This document shows positions 7,801-14,706 of a stretch of 52,408 nucleotides of DNA, in pieces. Positions within the stretch are counted from its first letter, which is position 1. Each line of letters starts with the position of its first letter. Below the pieces are notes generated by a model. The model did no database searches. It had not been told where the DNA came from and worked only from the letters and a program-made list of their open reading frames with translations. The DNA is from Luteimonas kalidii (GTDB lineage Bacteria; Pseudomonadota; Gammaproteobacteria; Xanthomonadales; Xanthomonadaceae), in assembly GCF_029887935.1 (NCBI RefSeq), contig NZ_JARXRO010000016.1, positions 1-52,408 on the forward strand. The letters are read 5' to 3'. The translations under genes were made by a program, and so were the position numbers.

Positions 7801-9536
7801 GACGTGCTTAGCCTTCCGGCGACATAGGTATTTGCCTTCTGAATAGATCTCGCGTCGGTACTAAAAATTACCCGGCCGTAACTGTCGTAGCTCGTCGTAG
7901 TGGTTCCACTTGAGTCAACTATCTGTAGTGGCTTGCGATGGATGTCTAGGCTGTAATCATACGTCCGTACATCGTCACCATTGAACGTGACCTCCGCCTG
8001 GTTGGTTCCGGTGTAACGAATACGCGTCGTCGCAGCTGCCCCGCCGGCTGTTATGAGAGTACTAAGGACAACGCGGCCATGAATGTCGTAGCCAAAGCTG
8101 GCGTAGCGCCGACCATCCTCCGCTGTGATACCGGTCAACAGCGCGCGGTCGCCGTTGGTTGCAAGATCTGGCTCGCCATAGTGGTACTGCTTGACGCCAC
8201 CCGCGCTACTTTCCGCCTTGATCAAGTTGTGATCTGCATCATAGGAGTAGCTGAATATGGTGCTGTCGGGTAGCTCAATACCCACCAGCATGCCGAACCA
8301 GTCGTATGTGAATTTCAATGCGCGTCCGCTACTCTCGACTACGCGGTCCAGCCGGCCGTTGCTTGAATATTCGAGTGTCAGATTTCTCGCGGGCGTTAGC
8401 CGGTTCTCGATACTGATCAGACGCCATCCTGAGGAGTACGTGCTCACGTCTCCGTTCGGCTCGAGGAGACGCCAAGTGCTGTCCGGCTGTTTCTCAAGTG
8501 GCGCATTTCCGAGCTCGGGTACGATGAATCGGTTCTGTGAAATGTATTGAATCTCAAGGCTGTCGCCATTGACCACAAGACCCGCCCCGTCATTTCCCGG
8601 CGGGACTAGTTTCGGAGCAAAGGTATGGGTCCAGCCTGGCCCCATGCGAAAGCCAACAGGAAGCTCTTCGCGCAGTGAATTGTAGTAGCGAAGGAAAGGA
8701 CGGCCGGCGAAGACGAAATCAACTTCCGCGCTTGACTTATTTCCGGAAGCAGGCTGACACGAGCCTTGCACGGGGCAAGACTTAGTTTGCCTGGGCTCGT
8801 GTATCGTAATGAACCAGCCACTGGTGTTCTGGCAAATATTCGGGGCGAGTTCGGACAGTTTGCCCCTCATGGGTGAGAAGCCCTGCGGACACAAGTAGCG
8901 CCGCGATCGGGAAAGCGGTCGCTTGACGACACTGCGTGACGCACCTTCTTCGTAATATTGATCGTAGACGATCTGACGCACGTGCTGTCCGCTGGACTCG
9001 GTCAGGATTCCGATGCCGGCGGTAGCCGTACCATCCGATTGATCAAAAGGAAGGTATGCGCCCTCAATTCGAGGGTCTTGGTTGTAGCACTGGTGCCAGC
9101 CACATGCATAGACCACTCCGGGTTGGATACTCTGCGCGACGTACCCAGCGAATAGCTCGCTCTCACTGCCGCACGCGCCGGATTCAGCAGAGTTTGGACA
9201 GTATTGAGCAGCAGGAATTGCTACGAGAAATTTGTAGTAGGGCGGATAGTATTCCGCCGGCGGCTGACGCTTGACAGAATAGTAGGCGCGCAGCTTTCCG
9301 GGCCAGAGTGTCCCCATACTGCTGTTGTAGAGGAACTCGCCGACATTCGGAACGGCAGCCCGCAATGCCGCCTCAGCTTGTCCCAATGACGTGAAGCACC
9401 CGCCAGTATTGGGACAATAGATTGCCGCTGGAGCGACTCCACCAGTGGGGTCGTCAACTACAGGGGTCTCGGCCGCAATCGCGCCAGAACAAGATAGAAG
9501 CACGCACAAAGAAACTGCAGCGATGATCCGGCGCAT
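4839..9536 (-). CDS. Exported Rhs/YD-repeat protein with C-terminal toxin domain
   Basis: The product is 1565 aa. The N-terminus MRRIIAAVSLCVLLSCSGA is a Sec signal peptide, possibly a lipoprotein signal (LLSC), so export is by Sec rather than by fusion to a VgrG/PAAR adaptor. A DUF6531-type region follows (~265-430; GRPFLRYYNSLREELPVGF), then dozens of YD repeats (GxxxxYxYDxxG types) that in the family build a hollow shell around the toxin. The Rhs core ends GRYAESDPIGLAGGLNTYAY...YVDPLGL at residue 1435. The remaining ~130 residues are the variable toxin tip, with HGPPHVHL at 1462-1469 and a possible His metal or catalytic cluster. I do not recognise the toxin class. A run of ten G's lies directly before the ATG. 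The immunity gene overlaps the stop. Confidence 0.88.
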   Translation of the reverse strand: MRRIIAAVSLCVLLSCSGAIAAETPVVDDPTGGVAPAAIYCPNTGGCFTSLGQAEAALRAAVPNVGEFLYNSSMGTLWPGKLRAYYSVKRQPPAEYYPPYYKFLVAIPAAQYCPNSAESGACGSESELFAGYVAQSIQPGVVYACGWHQCYNQDPRIEGAYLPFDQSDGTATAGIGILTESSGQHVRQIVYDQYYEEGASRSVVKRPLSRSRRYLCPQGFSPMRGKLSELAPNICQNTSGWFITIHEPRQTKSCPVQGSCQPASGNKSSAEVDFVFAGRPFLRYYNSLREELPVGFRMGPGWTHTFAPKLVPPGNDGAGLVVNGDSLEIQYISQNRFIVPELGNAPLEKQPDSTWRLLEPNGDVSTYSSGWRLISIENRLTPARNLTLEYSSNGRLDRVVESSGRALKFTYDWFGMLVGIELPDSTIFSYSYDADHNLIKAESSAGGVKQYHYGEPDLATNGDRALLTGITAEDGRRYASFGYDIHGRVVLSTLITAGGAAATTRIRYTGTNQAEVTFNGDDVRTYDYSLDIHRKPLQIVDSSGTTTTSYDSYGRVIFSTDARSIQKANTYVAGRLSTSTFGLGTSAQRTVRTEWDTTLNVLTKRQVLDSSSLPVSETSWTNNARGQPTSTTLTDPSSGTVRTSTIGYCEQSDVQAGACPLIGLVTSVDGPRTEAADVTSYSYYGTIGPACVGTPTGCGYRPGDLWKVSNALGHVTEVLAYDGAGRPLSVKDPNSAVTDYEYHPRGWLTATKVRGTNDASESDDHITRIEYWPTGLVKKVTQPDGVFLSFTYDAAQRLTRITDKAGFYIDYTLDNAGNRILEETRNPAGSTLYRTLSRIYNALGQLETQADAAFNPTDYTYDASGNLQKVTDALGRKTIHDYDPLNRLKRSLQDVGGIEAETKYEYDALDNLTKVTDPKGLDTTYTYNGFGDVVELTSPDTGTTTYSYDSAGNRLSKTDARGVVSNYTYDALNRLTAISYPSDSTYDASYMWDTVPTACATGETFGKGRLGRLHNGNGASLEYCYDRFGQVVRKRQTIGGKTFTIRYAYTKAGALQNVTYPDGTVVDYTPNSTGRVNIVGVTPAGGARQVLISAVSNYPFGPQRRLTYGNGRFLERTHDLDYKPTVMRDDRADGLQTGYGYDPAGQVDELHEPTNPAVNLAKYRYDGLGRLDQVQDGATGTPIETYGYDATGNRVSLTDSAGTQAYAYPSGSHRLASVGGSPRGYDAAGNTTSIGGLSREFFYTPDGRMRVVKRNGAIKMYYRYNGRGEQVRRLASALDPLQSYFVYDENGRWLGEYDLNGAPKQQIVWLDHLPVGLITGAGIQYIEADHLGTPRAVIDPVRDVATWKWEETGEVFGDTPPNQDPDGDGTPLVFDMRFPGQRYDAASGLNYNYFRDYESGTGRYAESDPIGLAGGLNTYAYVRGNPISYVDPLGLIDLKIPGVPISIHANPGPEATTFRAEHGPPHVHLGSNEGPRVDTENFRPLSDADARKMSREQRKMCDSLTDSQKSLIRGRQAAVFKYGKYILRAMSMPLVGADSFTNACRSDPLACAELIESIGVPSGWE

Positions 9537-9546
9537 CCCCCCCCCC
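9537..9546 (-). repeat. G10 homopolymer abutting the rhs start codon
   Basis: Read on the rhs strand, AAGGAA is followed by ten consecutive G's and then immediately by ATG. The run is part of, or overlaps, the Shine-Dalgarno region. Mononucleotide runs of this length in high-GC genomes are prone to slippage, and here each length change would alter the spacing between AAGGAA and the start. The tract itself is plain in the sequence; a switching role is inference. Confidence 0.6.
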
Positions 9547-9653
9547 TTCCTTGGACTTTGCGATGCGCTGGACGCGACCGCATTCTCGGCAGATCGATCC
9601 TACACACGGAACGGGTACAGGGGGAAGTACCACGGCGCTGCTGGCGCTCGCTA

Positions 9654-10023
9654 TTAGCGGGAGCGGGCCTTCACGAGGTGAATGAGCCTGCGGCACTCGT
9701 CGGGATCCATGCGGCCCATGTGGGCCTCTTCTTGGGGAAGGCCCATGGCGGTTGCCATCCACCCGTAGGCTGCAGATCGCGACATGTCGCCGCGGCGCCA
9801 TAGCGTGTCCAGCGCAGCGTGCGCCTTGTTGCGCCAGGCGCGGGTCTCTGCGTCGGGCCAAGCTCCCCAGCGGCCGCGTGGTGCCCACGTAGCAGCGGAT
9901 GTAGGCGTCGCACGGGGCGCACTTCCAAGCCGGGCCCCAGTCGCCAGGGTAGGGGTAGCCAACCTCATGCCAGCGCAGAAGCGCCGCCGGGGCGCGGCAG
10001 TAGGGGCACTCTACTCCGGGAAT
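9654..10023 (-). pseudogene. DUF3268-like zinc-finger protein with a frameshift
   Basis: The first half reads VECPYCRAPAALLRWHEV...WKCAPCDAYIRCYVGTTRPLG, a C-x2-C...C-x2-C zinc finger. The second half, in the next frame, reads DAETRAWRNKAHAALDTLW...MSRSAAYGWMATAMG...CRRLIHLVKARSR. Removing one base from the GGG at 9855-9857 joins them into one protein matching the usual phage/plasmid zinc-finger-containing family. Either the gene is broken or there is a one-base error in the run. No good ATG/GTG start is visible; translation may begin around the ATT at 10023, coupled to the upstream gene that stops at 10011. It is the last gene of the SRAP-led string. Confidence 0.6.
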
Positions 10024-10265
10024 GGCACGTTCTGGTGGCCGTCCTTGCCGAACAGGCCGGCGTCGACGGCGGTGTCGCATACGTCGAGGATCCGCGCATG
10101 CGCTTGCTCGGCCAGGTCCGCGCCTGCTTCGGCCTTGATGTCCTCGGCGCGGTGCCAGAACCAAGTGGCGAACTCGGCCGGCGTGCGCCCGGCGCGGGCG
10201 TTGGACCACTCGCCCACTTCGCGAGCGAGCGCGCGCAGGCGGGCCTCGAGCGCTTCAGGCGTCAT
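10011..10265 (-). CDS. Small hypothetical protein (84 aa), SRAP operon
   Basis: The sequence begins MTPEALEARLRALAREVGEW and contains ATWFWHRAEDIKAEAGADLAEQ. It is helical, acidic and soluble. Its start overlaps the end of the preceding gene by 11 bases, as expected in a tightly packed phage-like operon. I do not recognise the family and cannot propose a function. Composition and the overlapping arrangement, rather than similarity, support it as real. Confidence 0.55.
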   Translation of the reverse strand: MTPEALEARLRALAREVGEWSNARAGRTPAEFATWFWHRAEDIKAEAGADLAEQAHARILDVCDTAVDAGLFGKDGHQNVPFPE

Positions 10266-10503
10266 CGCAGGGCTCCTCGTCGTCGCCGGGCACCAGCCCA
10301 GCTTCGTGCAGTATGCGGTTGATACGCGTGTCCACGTGCCCGCAATCCTCCGCGCTGGCGTGCTCGAGCATCTCGTCGGCGATGCCGGCGAAGGCGTCCA
10401 TCAGGTGGTCGGGCTCGGTCTCGGCAATGAGCTGGGGCAGGCGCGCCTCGAGCTCGTCGAGCTGGTGGTCGAGGGTGGCGCGATCAATGTAGCGAGCTGT
10501 CAT
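10255..10503 (-). CDS. Small hypothetical protein (82 aa), SRAP operon
   Basis: The sequence begins MTARYIDRATLDHQLDELE and continues with a strongly acidic helical region (AETEPDHLMDAFAGIADEML) ending PGDDEEPCDDA. It overlaps the upstream 104-aa gene by 20 bases and the downstream 84-aa gene by 11. No family is recognised. The very acidic composition is reminiscent of small phage-encoded accessory or DNA-mimic proteins, but that is only an impression. Confidence 0.5.
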   Translation of the reverse strand: MTARYIDRATLDHQLDELEARLPQLIAETEPDHLMDAFAGIADEMLEHASAEDCGHVDTRINRILHEAGLVPGDDEEPCDDA

Positions 10504-10798
10504 ATGGGTCGATTCCTGGTCCGTCGCGGACCAACCGGTCCATGTCGCGCGCAGGCACCGAGAAGGCGTGGCCGTCGATCGTCGTATGGAGGACGTGGTA
10601 CGCGTCCCAGTCGTCCGGCGACTTATCCGCGCCCACCTGGCGAAAGTAGGCGTCCAGCTCCGGATCCTGCGCTCGGAGCTCGCTCCAGAATTGCCTGAAC
10701 GTCTTGTCGCCGTTCGCAGGATCTTTGCGGTAGCGCGCCACCCAGTCCGCCAGGGCGTCCGCCCGCGCAGTCAGGTCCTCCGGATCGTCAATGCTCAC
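10484..10798 (-). CDS. Hypothetical protein (104 aa) coupled to SRAP
   Basis: The ATG overlaps the SRAP stop codon by four bases (ATGA type), so its translation is coupled to SRAP. Residues include MSIDDPEDLTARADALADWV, TFRQFWSELRAQDPELDAYF and a C-terminal beta-like part with FSVPARDMDRLVRDG. It is soluble with no membrane segment. No family is recognised. Its tight coupling suggests it is produced with SRAP and may work beside it. Confidence 0.55.
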   Translation of the reverse strand: MSIDDPEDLTARADALADWVARYRKDPANGDKTFRQFWSELRAQDPELDAYFRQVGADKSPDDWDAYHVLHTTIDGHAFSVPARDMDRLVRDGPGIDPYDSSLH

Positions 10799-11730
10799 GC
10801 GGCCTCGCGGTGCTCATAGTAGGGGTGCTGCTTGTCGTCGAAGATCGCGTAGAGCGTCGCCAAGTTTGCAGGGTTGGGGTTGAGCCAGGCGTCCACGTGC
10901 TCGGGCTTGATGTTGATAATCGTCCGATCATGGCCAGCAGCGGCGACCTCGGGTTCGGGATCGTCCGTGATGGCCGAGAAGGAATACAGGTCCGGCTCCT
11001 TGCCCTTGGGGTCCGTCCAATGCGAGTACAAGCAGGCGATCAGCATCGGCTCGCCGGTTCGCGGAGTAAACGCCAGAACGCGATTCTTACCGTCCGGCCC
11101 CTGGACGTTCTCATAGAACACGTCCGCCACGATCAAGCCGTGCGAGTGCCCGAACTGACCTCGCCAAAACCCTTCCAGGTTGTCGCGGCGGGCATTATAC
11201 GTGCCCGAGAAATCCCGGTCGTAGGACGAGGGCTTGCCCATGGGGCGGCATTGGTAGCGCATGGGGACCATGACGCGCTCTCCGTCCTGCATGATCAGCA
11301 CGTGGCAGAAGCTGCCCGGGAACATGCGCTGATCCTCAGGCTTGGGCTCGGTGCGGCGCAGTGCGTCCAGCTTGTCGCGGATCTGCTCGACCTTGTTCGA
11401 CCCGATGCGCACGTCCTCCTGCGCCTTCTTCGTGATCTTGGTCTGCAGCGCGCGTTCGCCGTCGGCTACGCGCTTGCGCTGCTTGAATAGCTCGCGCTCC
11501 AGGTCGGCCGTCTCGCGCGCGTCCCATCGTCGGATCAGCTCGGCCACTTCCTGCGGCCCGTCCCGGAGAAACCCGATGTCCATTGCTCGCGGAGTGCGGG
11601 GCCGCTTAGCGTAGGGGTCGAAACCCTCGTCCAGCCAGTAGAGCCGCACGTACTCCTTGATCGGCATCTTTGAACCGGTCACGCGCTGGAACTTTTTGTG
11701 CTCGGCGCGGACCTGGGCGGAGTAACACAT
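10795..11730 (-). CDS. SRAP-family protein (HMCES/YedK-like abasic-site sensor)
   Basis: The product is 311 aa. It starts MCYSAQ; after Met removal Cys2 becomes the N-terminal residue that crosslinks to abasic sites in single-stranded DNA. Other family residues are visible: N179 in TYNARRDN, E207 in VADVFYEN, and H267 in GHDRTIINI. The fold also shows FPGSFCHVLIMQDGERVMVPMR. It is about 90 aa longer than E. coli YedK because of a charged, probably coiled-coil insert at ~60-130. GGAGG lies upstream of the ATG. It heads a minus-strand string of overlapping small genes. In mobile elements SRAP proteins may protect replicating DNA or process host damage. A truncated, Cys-less relative lies at 1563-1919. 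Confidence 0.88.
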   Translation of the reverse strand: MCYSAQVRAEHKKFQRVTGSKMPIKEYVRLYWLDEGFDPYAKRPRTPRAMDIGFLRDGPQEVAELIRRWDARETADLERELFKQRKRVADGERALQTKITKKAQEDVRIGSNKVEQIRDKLDALRRTEPKPEDQRMFPGSFCHVLIMQDGERVMVPMRYQCRPMGKPSSYDRDFSGTYNARRDNLEGFWRGQFGHSHGLIVADVFYENVQGPDGKNRVLAFTPRTGEPMLIACLYSHWTDPKGKEPDLYSFSAITDDPEPEVAAAGHDRTIINIKPEHVDAWLNPNPANLATLYAIFDDKQHPYYEHREAA

Positions 11731-11979
11731 GCGGCCTCCACGGCTGGGAACGGGGACAGGTTAGCCGGCAGCGTCGGGGATTTCCTACACGTCGAGTAGA
11801 CGCCCCCTGATAGCCCCACAACGCGGCAGGGTGCATCTTGTCCCTGCCAGCAACGCACGGCACTCGCTAGCCCGGACCCGGATCACACGCGACCACCGTA
11901 TCGATCCCCGTCCTAGTGCGTCATCCAGCCGGGCGTGCCTCTGCAGGGATGCAGGGGCTGCCGGCCAAACGACGACCTT

Positions 11980-12711
11980 CTACCCTGGGAGAAGCTTTTT
12001 GGCCCACTCCAAAGTTGCTACGCCACCCGCCGCGATCAGCGGAGGCAGCCCCGTTGCGATCGTGACGCAATCGGCGATAACTGCAAGTGCGGAGACAATC
12101 CCAAGCCCGTCCTCACTCGCCAGTGCCGCCCTGGATTGGGCATTCGCGCCAACGTGCCCGAATGTCTCCTCTACGATCTCTACTATGCGAGTCCCGCCTG
12201 TGAGCCAATACTCATCGATAGCTCGCGCCAGTTTCCCAATTTGCTCTAGAAGATAGCGACGCAGAGGTTCCGGGAGATCCGCCTCTCGCAGAAGATCGCC
12301 GAGTGCGTCGACCTTGCCCCTAAGGTCAGCAATGGTCTCGGCGGTCAGCGCTCGAGGAGCATGAATTCCAGCCAGTGTCGTTGCAGCCACGTGAACTGCG
12401 CTGATCGTTGGAGGCGGCACTTGCTTCTTGAAAACTCCCCACGCGCCATCCAGTGACTGATTTCCAAAAGCACTAGCGAGTTGAGTAACCCAAGACATAT
12501 GGTGCTTGGAGGACCCGGGGTGTGCCCTTTCGATCTCCTCAAGCGCCTGATGAGGAAGCGCCATTACCTGACCCAGTCGAGCCATAAGTTCCGCCGCGTC
12601 GTCTGTACCTAGCAGCTCTGCCCAAGCTTCACGGCAGGGCTTCTGTGAGGAGAACCTGTGCCCTCGGTCGAGAAGGTCAGCGAGTCGATGTGCTGGCGTA
12701 TCAAAGGTCAT
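11980..12711 (-). CDS. Hypothetical protein (243 aa) downstream of Fic, hydrophobic C-terminus
   Basis: I do not recognise this protein. Residues 1-200 are soluble and helical (HRLADLLDRGHRFSSQKPC, LPEPLRRYLLEQIGKLARAI). Residues ~203-240 carry two hydrophobic stretches (GIVSALAVIADCVTIATG and PPLIAAGGVATLEWA) separated by a turn, suggesting membrane insertion at the C-terminus. It starts 51 bp after the Fic stop on the same strand and probably shares its transcript. The layout of a soluble sensor-like part with membrane hairpins is seen in some anti-phage and toxin effectors, but nothing here proves such a role. Confidence 0.6.
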   Translation of the reverse strand: MTFDTPAHRLADLLDRGHRFSSQKPCREAWAELLGTDDAAELMARLGQVMALPHQALEEIERAHPGSSKHHMSWVTQLASAFGNQSLDGAWGVFKKQVPPPTISAVHVAATTLAGIHAPRALTAETIADLRGKVDALGDLLREADLPEPLRRYLLEQIGKLARAIDEYWLTGGTRIVEIVEETFGHVGANAQSRAALASEDGLGIVSALAVIADCVTIATGLPPLIAAGGVATLEWAKKLLPG

Positions 12712-12762
12712 GGCGGTTAATCGCGCTCGGCATTCTGAGGCTCCGACGGGCTCGGTATTGGG

Positions 12763-13371
12763 CTATTCCACGTGCGACGCGAGCTGCTCTCCGATCAAGC
12801 GCGTGAGGAGCGAATGCAGTTCCGACAAGTCCAGTGTTCCGGTTTCGAGCGATCGATCCACCTCTTGGAGGGCGCGCACGTACTCGTCGCGATTCTCCTT
12901 AATAAGCTCGGGCAATATCATCTTGCCTGGCAGCCAATGGCCCGCCTTCAGACAGAGTACGAAATAGCACGCTGCTCGGGCGGTGCGCCCATTGCCGTTG
13001 ATAAATGGATGGATGAAGTTCATCCGCCACAAGACGTATGCCGCGAGCACGACTTCGTCAGTCGCGTCCCAATCTCGATTGACCGAGTTGACAAAATCAT
13101 CCATCAGCGCCTGAACTCGGAAGTGCTGTGGGGGCTGGTAGTCCCCTACCTTCACTGGGCACGGCCGATACTCACCTGCATTCGTGTGCAGGCAAGTTAT
13201 CGCGTGGAAGTTGAGCGCCTTGACAATCGCCTGAGACAAAAACGGCCGCCCTATGGCGACCGACGCTTCAACCGCAGACTTTAAGAAATCGTATTGCCGC
13301 AATCCATTCGCGACCGCCATCTTCTGATAGACCGGATGCGCTTCGCTATTTGTCAGCTCGAACAAGATCAA
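12763..13371 (-). CDS. Fic-domain protein (putative AMP-transferase)
   Basis: The product is 202 aa. The Fic core motif is intact: HPFINGNGRTAR at 121-132, with the catalytic His121 and the phosphate-binding GNGR loop. The upstream beta-hairpin TNAGEYRP (63-70), typical for target positioning, is also present. Fic enzymes attach AMP or related groups to proteins and can arrest growth. I find no (S/T)xxxE(G/N) self-inhibition motif inside this protein, so it would need an external inhibitor. The 60-aa gene 35 bp upstream is the candidate. The start is uncertain: it begins with TTG at 13371, and an ATG at codon 18 is an alternative. Confidence 0.85.
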   Translation of the reverse strand: MILFELTNSEAHPVYQKMAVANGLRQYDFLKSAVEASVAIGRPFLSQAIVKALNFHAITCLHTNAGEYRPCPVKVGDYQPPQHFRVQALMDDFVNSVNRDWDATDEVVLAAYVLWRMNFIHPFINGNGRTARAACYFVLCLKAGHWLPGKMILPELIKENRDEYVRALQEVDRSLETGTLDLSELHSLLTRLIGEQLASHVE

Positions 13372-13406
13372 TCTGACACCCCTAGGCCAGACAAGCTCCT
13401 CAGCAA

Positions 13407-13589
13407 CTAGCCGACTTGCTCAATGAGCTCCCGAACTTGCTGCTTCGTCATATTGGCCTTGGAGTCAATAGACGCGAAGACGAAAGAGACCTTCTGCTCC
13501 GTCACTTCCTTCTGACTCGGCGCCGGCACCTTACGAAGAGCCTGCAGAACCTTCGGATCGGTTTTGAGATTCCTCATTGAATTCCCCAT
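13407..13589 (-). CDS. Small protein (60 aa), candidate Fic antitoxin
   Basis: It starts at ATG 13589, preceded by GAGGAG nine bases away. The sequence includes MGNSMRNLKTDPKVLQALRK and then VTEQKVSFVFASIDSKANMT. Size and position just before a Fic gene match class I Fic modules (VbhA/VbhT type), in which a ~60-aa antitoxin supplies an S-x3-E-G helix. By eye, the FVFASIDSKAN segment could occupy the place of VbhA's ASQRLEG, but Glu-Gly would be Lys-Ala, so inhibition by the standard glutamate is not evident. It may inhibit differently or be a different small family. The pairing is inferred from context. Confidence 0.5.
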   Translation of the reverse strand: MGNSMRNLKTDPKVLQALRKVPAPSQKEVTEQKVSFVFASIDSKANMTKQQVRELIEQVG

Positions 13590-13987
13590 GTTACGCACTC
13601 CTCGGGTGATAGCTTTAGCGGCTCGCTCAGGGACGGGCCCTCTAGCAACAAAGCTTGACCCATCCCGCGTTTCGCTCCGATGAACGACTCGCGGTGTACA
13701 TGCCCCCGCGGGCAGGGGCAGAGCGCGATGGTTGTCTGCATAGTGTTGACACGTCAATAGGTCGCTAGTCAGGACATGATGGGCGCCTCATCTCTCCACG
13801 ATCTTCCGCATGCCCCTCTCGCGCCAGCAGCCTCGGCCAGGAGGGCCTAGGAAGCCTCCTGAGCGGCGAATGATGACATCGCCCCCCGGGGGCGTGATCG
13901 ACGCCTCGGCGGCCCTTGGGGGCGCTTACAGGCGGCCCCAGACACCTCCGAGCCCGTCGACCATCCGAGCCGCGCAGCCGATCGCTG
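13590..13987. other. Gene-free interval upstream of the Fic module
   Basis: No credible gene is visible. It holds a short palindrome TTGACACGTCAA (13746-13757), which could be an operator for the Fic module, and a stem-loop with arms CAGGAGG/CCTCCTG (13838-13861). Further GC-rich partial palindromes lie at 13880-13960. A Fic-module promoter is expected here, but I could not choose one. Confidence 0.4.
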
Positions 13988-14456
13988 TCATGGGGGCTGG
14001 CCGACCGCCACCTGTAACGCTGCGAGCCGCTCACGAGCCTCCATGCAAGCCTGGCCACGCCACGTCTGTTGGGAGAGCCATTCCAGGTGCCGCCGCTCAT
14101 CGTGGGCCGCCAATGCGGTGTAGTGGCGCTTGGCCCACGCCTCGCACCCCGCCCGCCCAGCCTCGTAGCTGGTGCAGCTCCTGAACATAGGCCCCCGGTT
14201 CGGATAGCGGAAGGACGGCGACCCACCCGCTGGTCAGGCGCTCGCTGACCCGGGCAACCTCCGTCCCGCCCACATACAGCGCGTCCTTGGGGCCTAGCCC
14301 GGCCGGACCTGTGATCGGATGCCATCGGAGTTCCGTTCCGGCAGCCTAGAAGGCGCCGGCTCACGGGCCGAGATCGCTGGCGCCTCAGCAGCTTATGGTG
14401 GCGGCTGCGGCCGGCAAGTGCCGGCTCGCCCATCGATTGAGCTCGCTCGGATCCAT
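13988..14456 (-). pseudogene. Small phage-type protein broken by frameshifts
   Basis: Three protein-like pieces lie in consecutive order in different minus-strand frames. The first, from ATG 14456 with GGAG upstream, is MDPSELNRWASRHLPAAAA. The second is ELRWHPITGPAGLG...ALYVGGTEVARVSERLTSGW. The third is RSCTSYEAGRAGCEAWAKRH through the stop at 13988. Together they read like one ~150-aa island protein (a strand-rich middle and a GxxGxEAWAxRH helix). At least two frameshifts separate the pieces. It follows the 76-aa gene by 19 bp. The last piece alone could be a 66-codon gene from ATG 14188, but the preceding frames argue for decay. Confidence 0.4.
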
Positions 14457-14475
14457 TCGCTCCCACGGCGGTCAG

Positions 14476-14706
14476 TCATTGCTTGCGGAAGATCAGGTAG
14501 CCAAGGCTCGAGTCGATCGCGACGAGCTTCATCAGCCCGGCAAACGAGATCAGGCCGCAGTCGCAAGTGACGCCGTCTTCGAGCGCGCAGCCGTCGAAGT
14601 GGGTGATCCAGCCCGTCAGCAGCTCGTCGAGAGCGGCTACGCCGACGGCTTGGCGGACTCGCCATTCCTCGCGCCCCATCTCGGCCTCGATCGCAAACTC
14701 AGCCAC
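14476..14706 (-). CDS. Small hypothetical protein (76 aa)
   Basis: I chose the GTG at 14706 because it overlaps the upstream stop by eight bases (GTGGCTGA) and the frame before it is not protein-like. The sequence includes VAEFAIEAEMGREEWRVRQ, TGWITHFDGCALEDGVTCDC and GLISFAGLMKLVAIDSSLGY. Three cysteines fall in C-x7-C-x-C, which may bind a metal. No family is recognised. It is the second gene of a coupled pair with the 123-aa gene. Confidence 0.55.
   Translation of the reverse strand: MAEFAIEAEMGREEWRVRQAVGVAALDELLTGWITHFDGCALEDGVTCDCGLISFAGLMKLVAIDSSLGYLIFRKQ

Noticed and set aside
13838..13960. Cluster of GC-rich stem-loops, considered as a small RNA or attenuator
   Set aside because: Short GC-rich stems are frequent by chance; no promoter or T-run defines an RNA gene.
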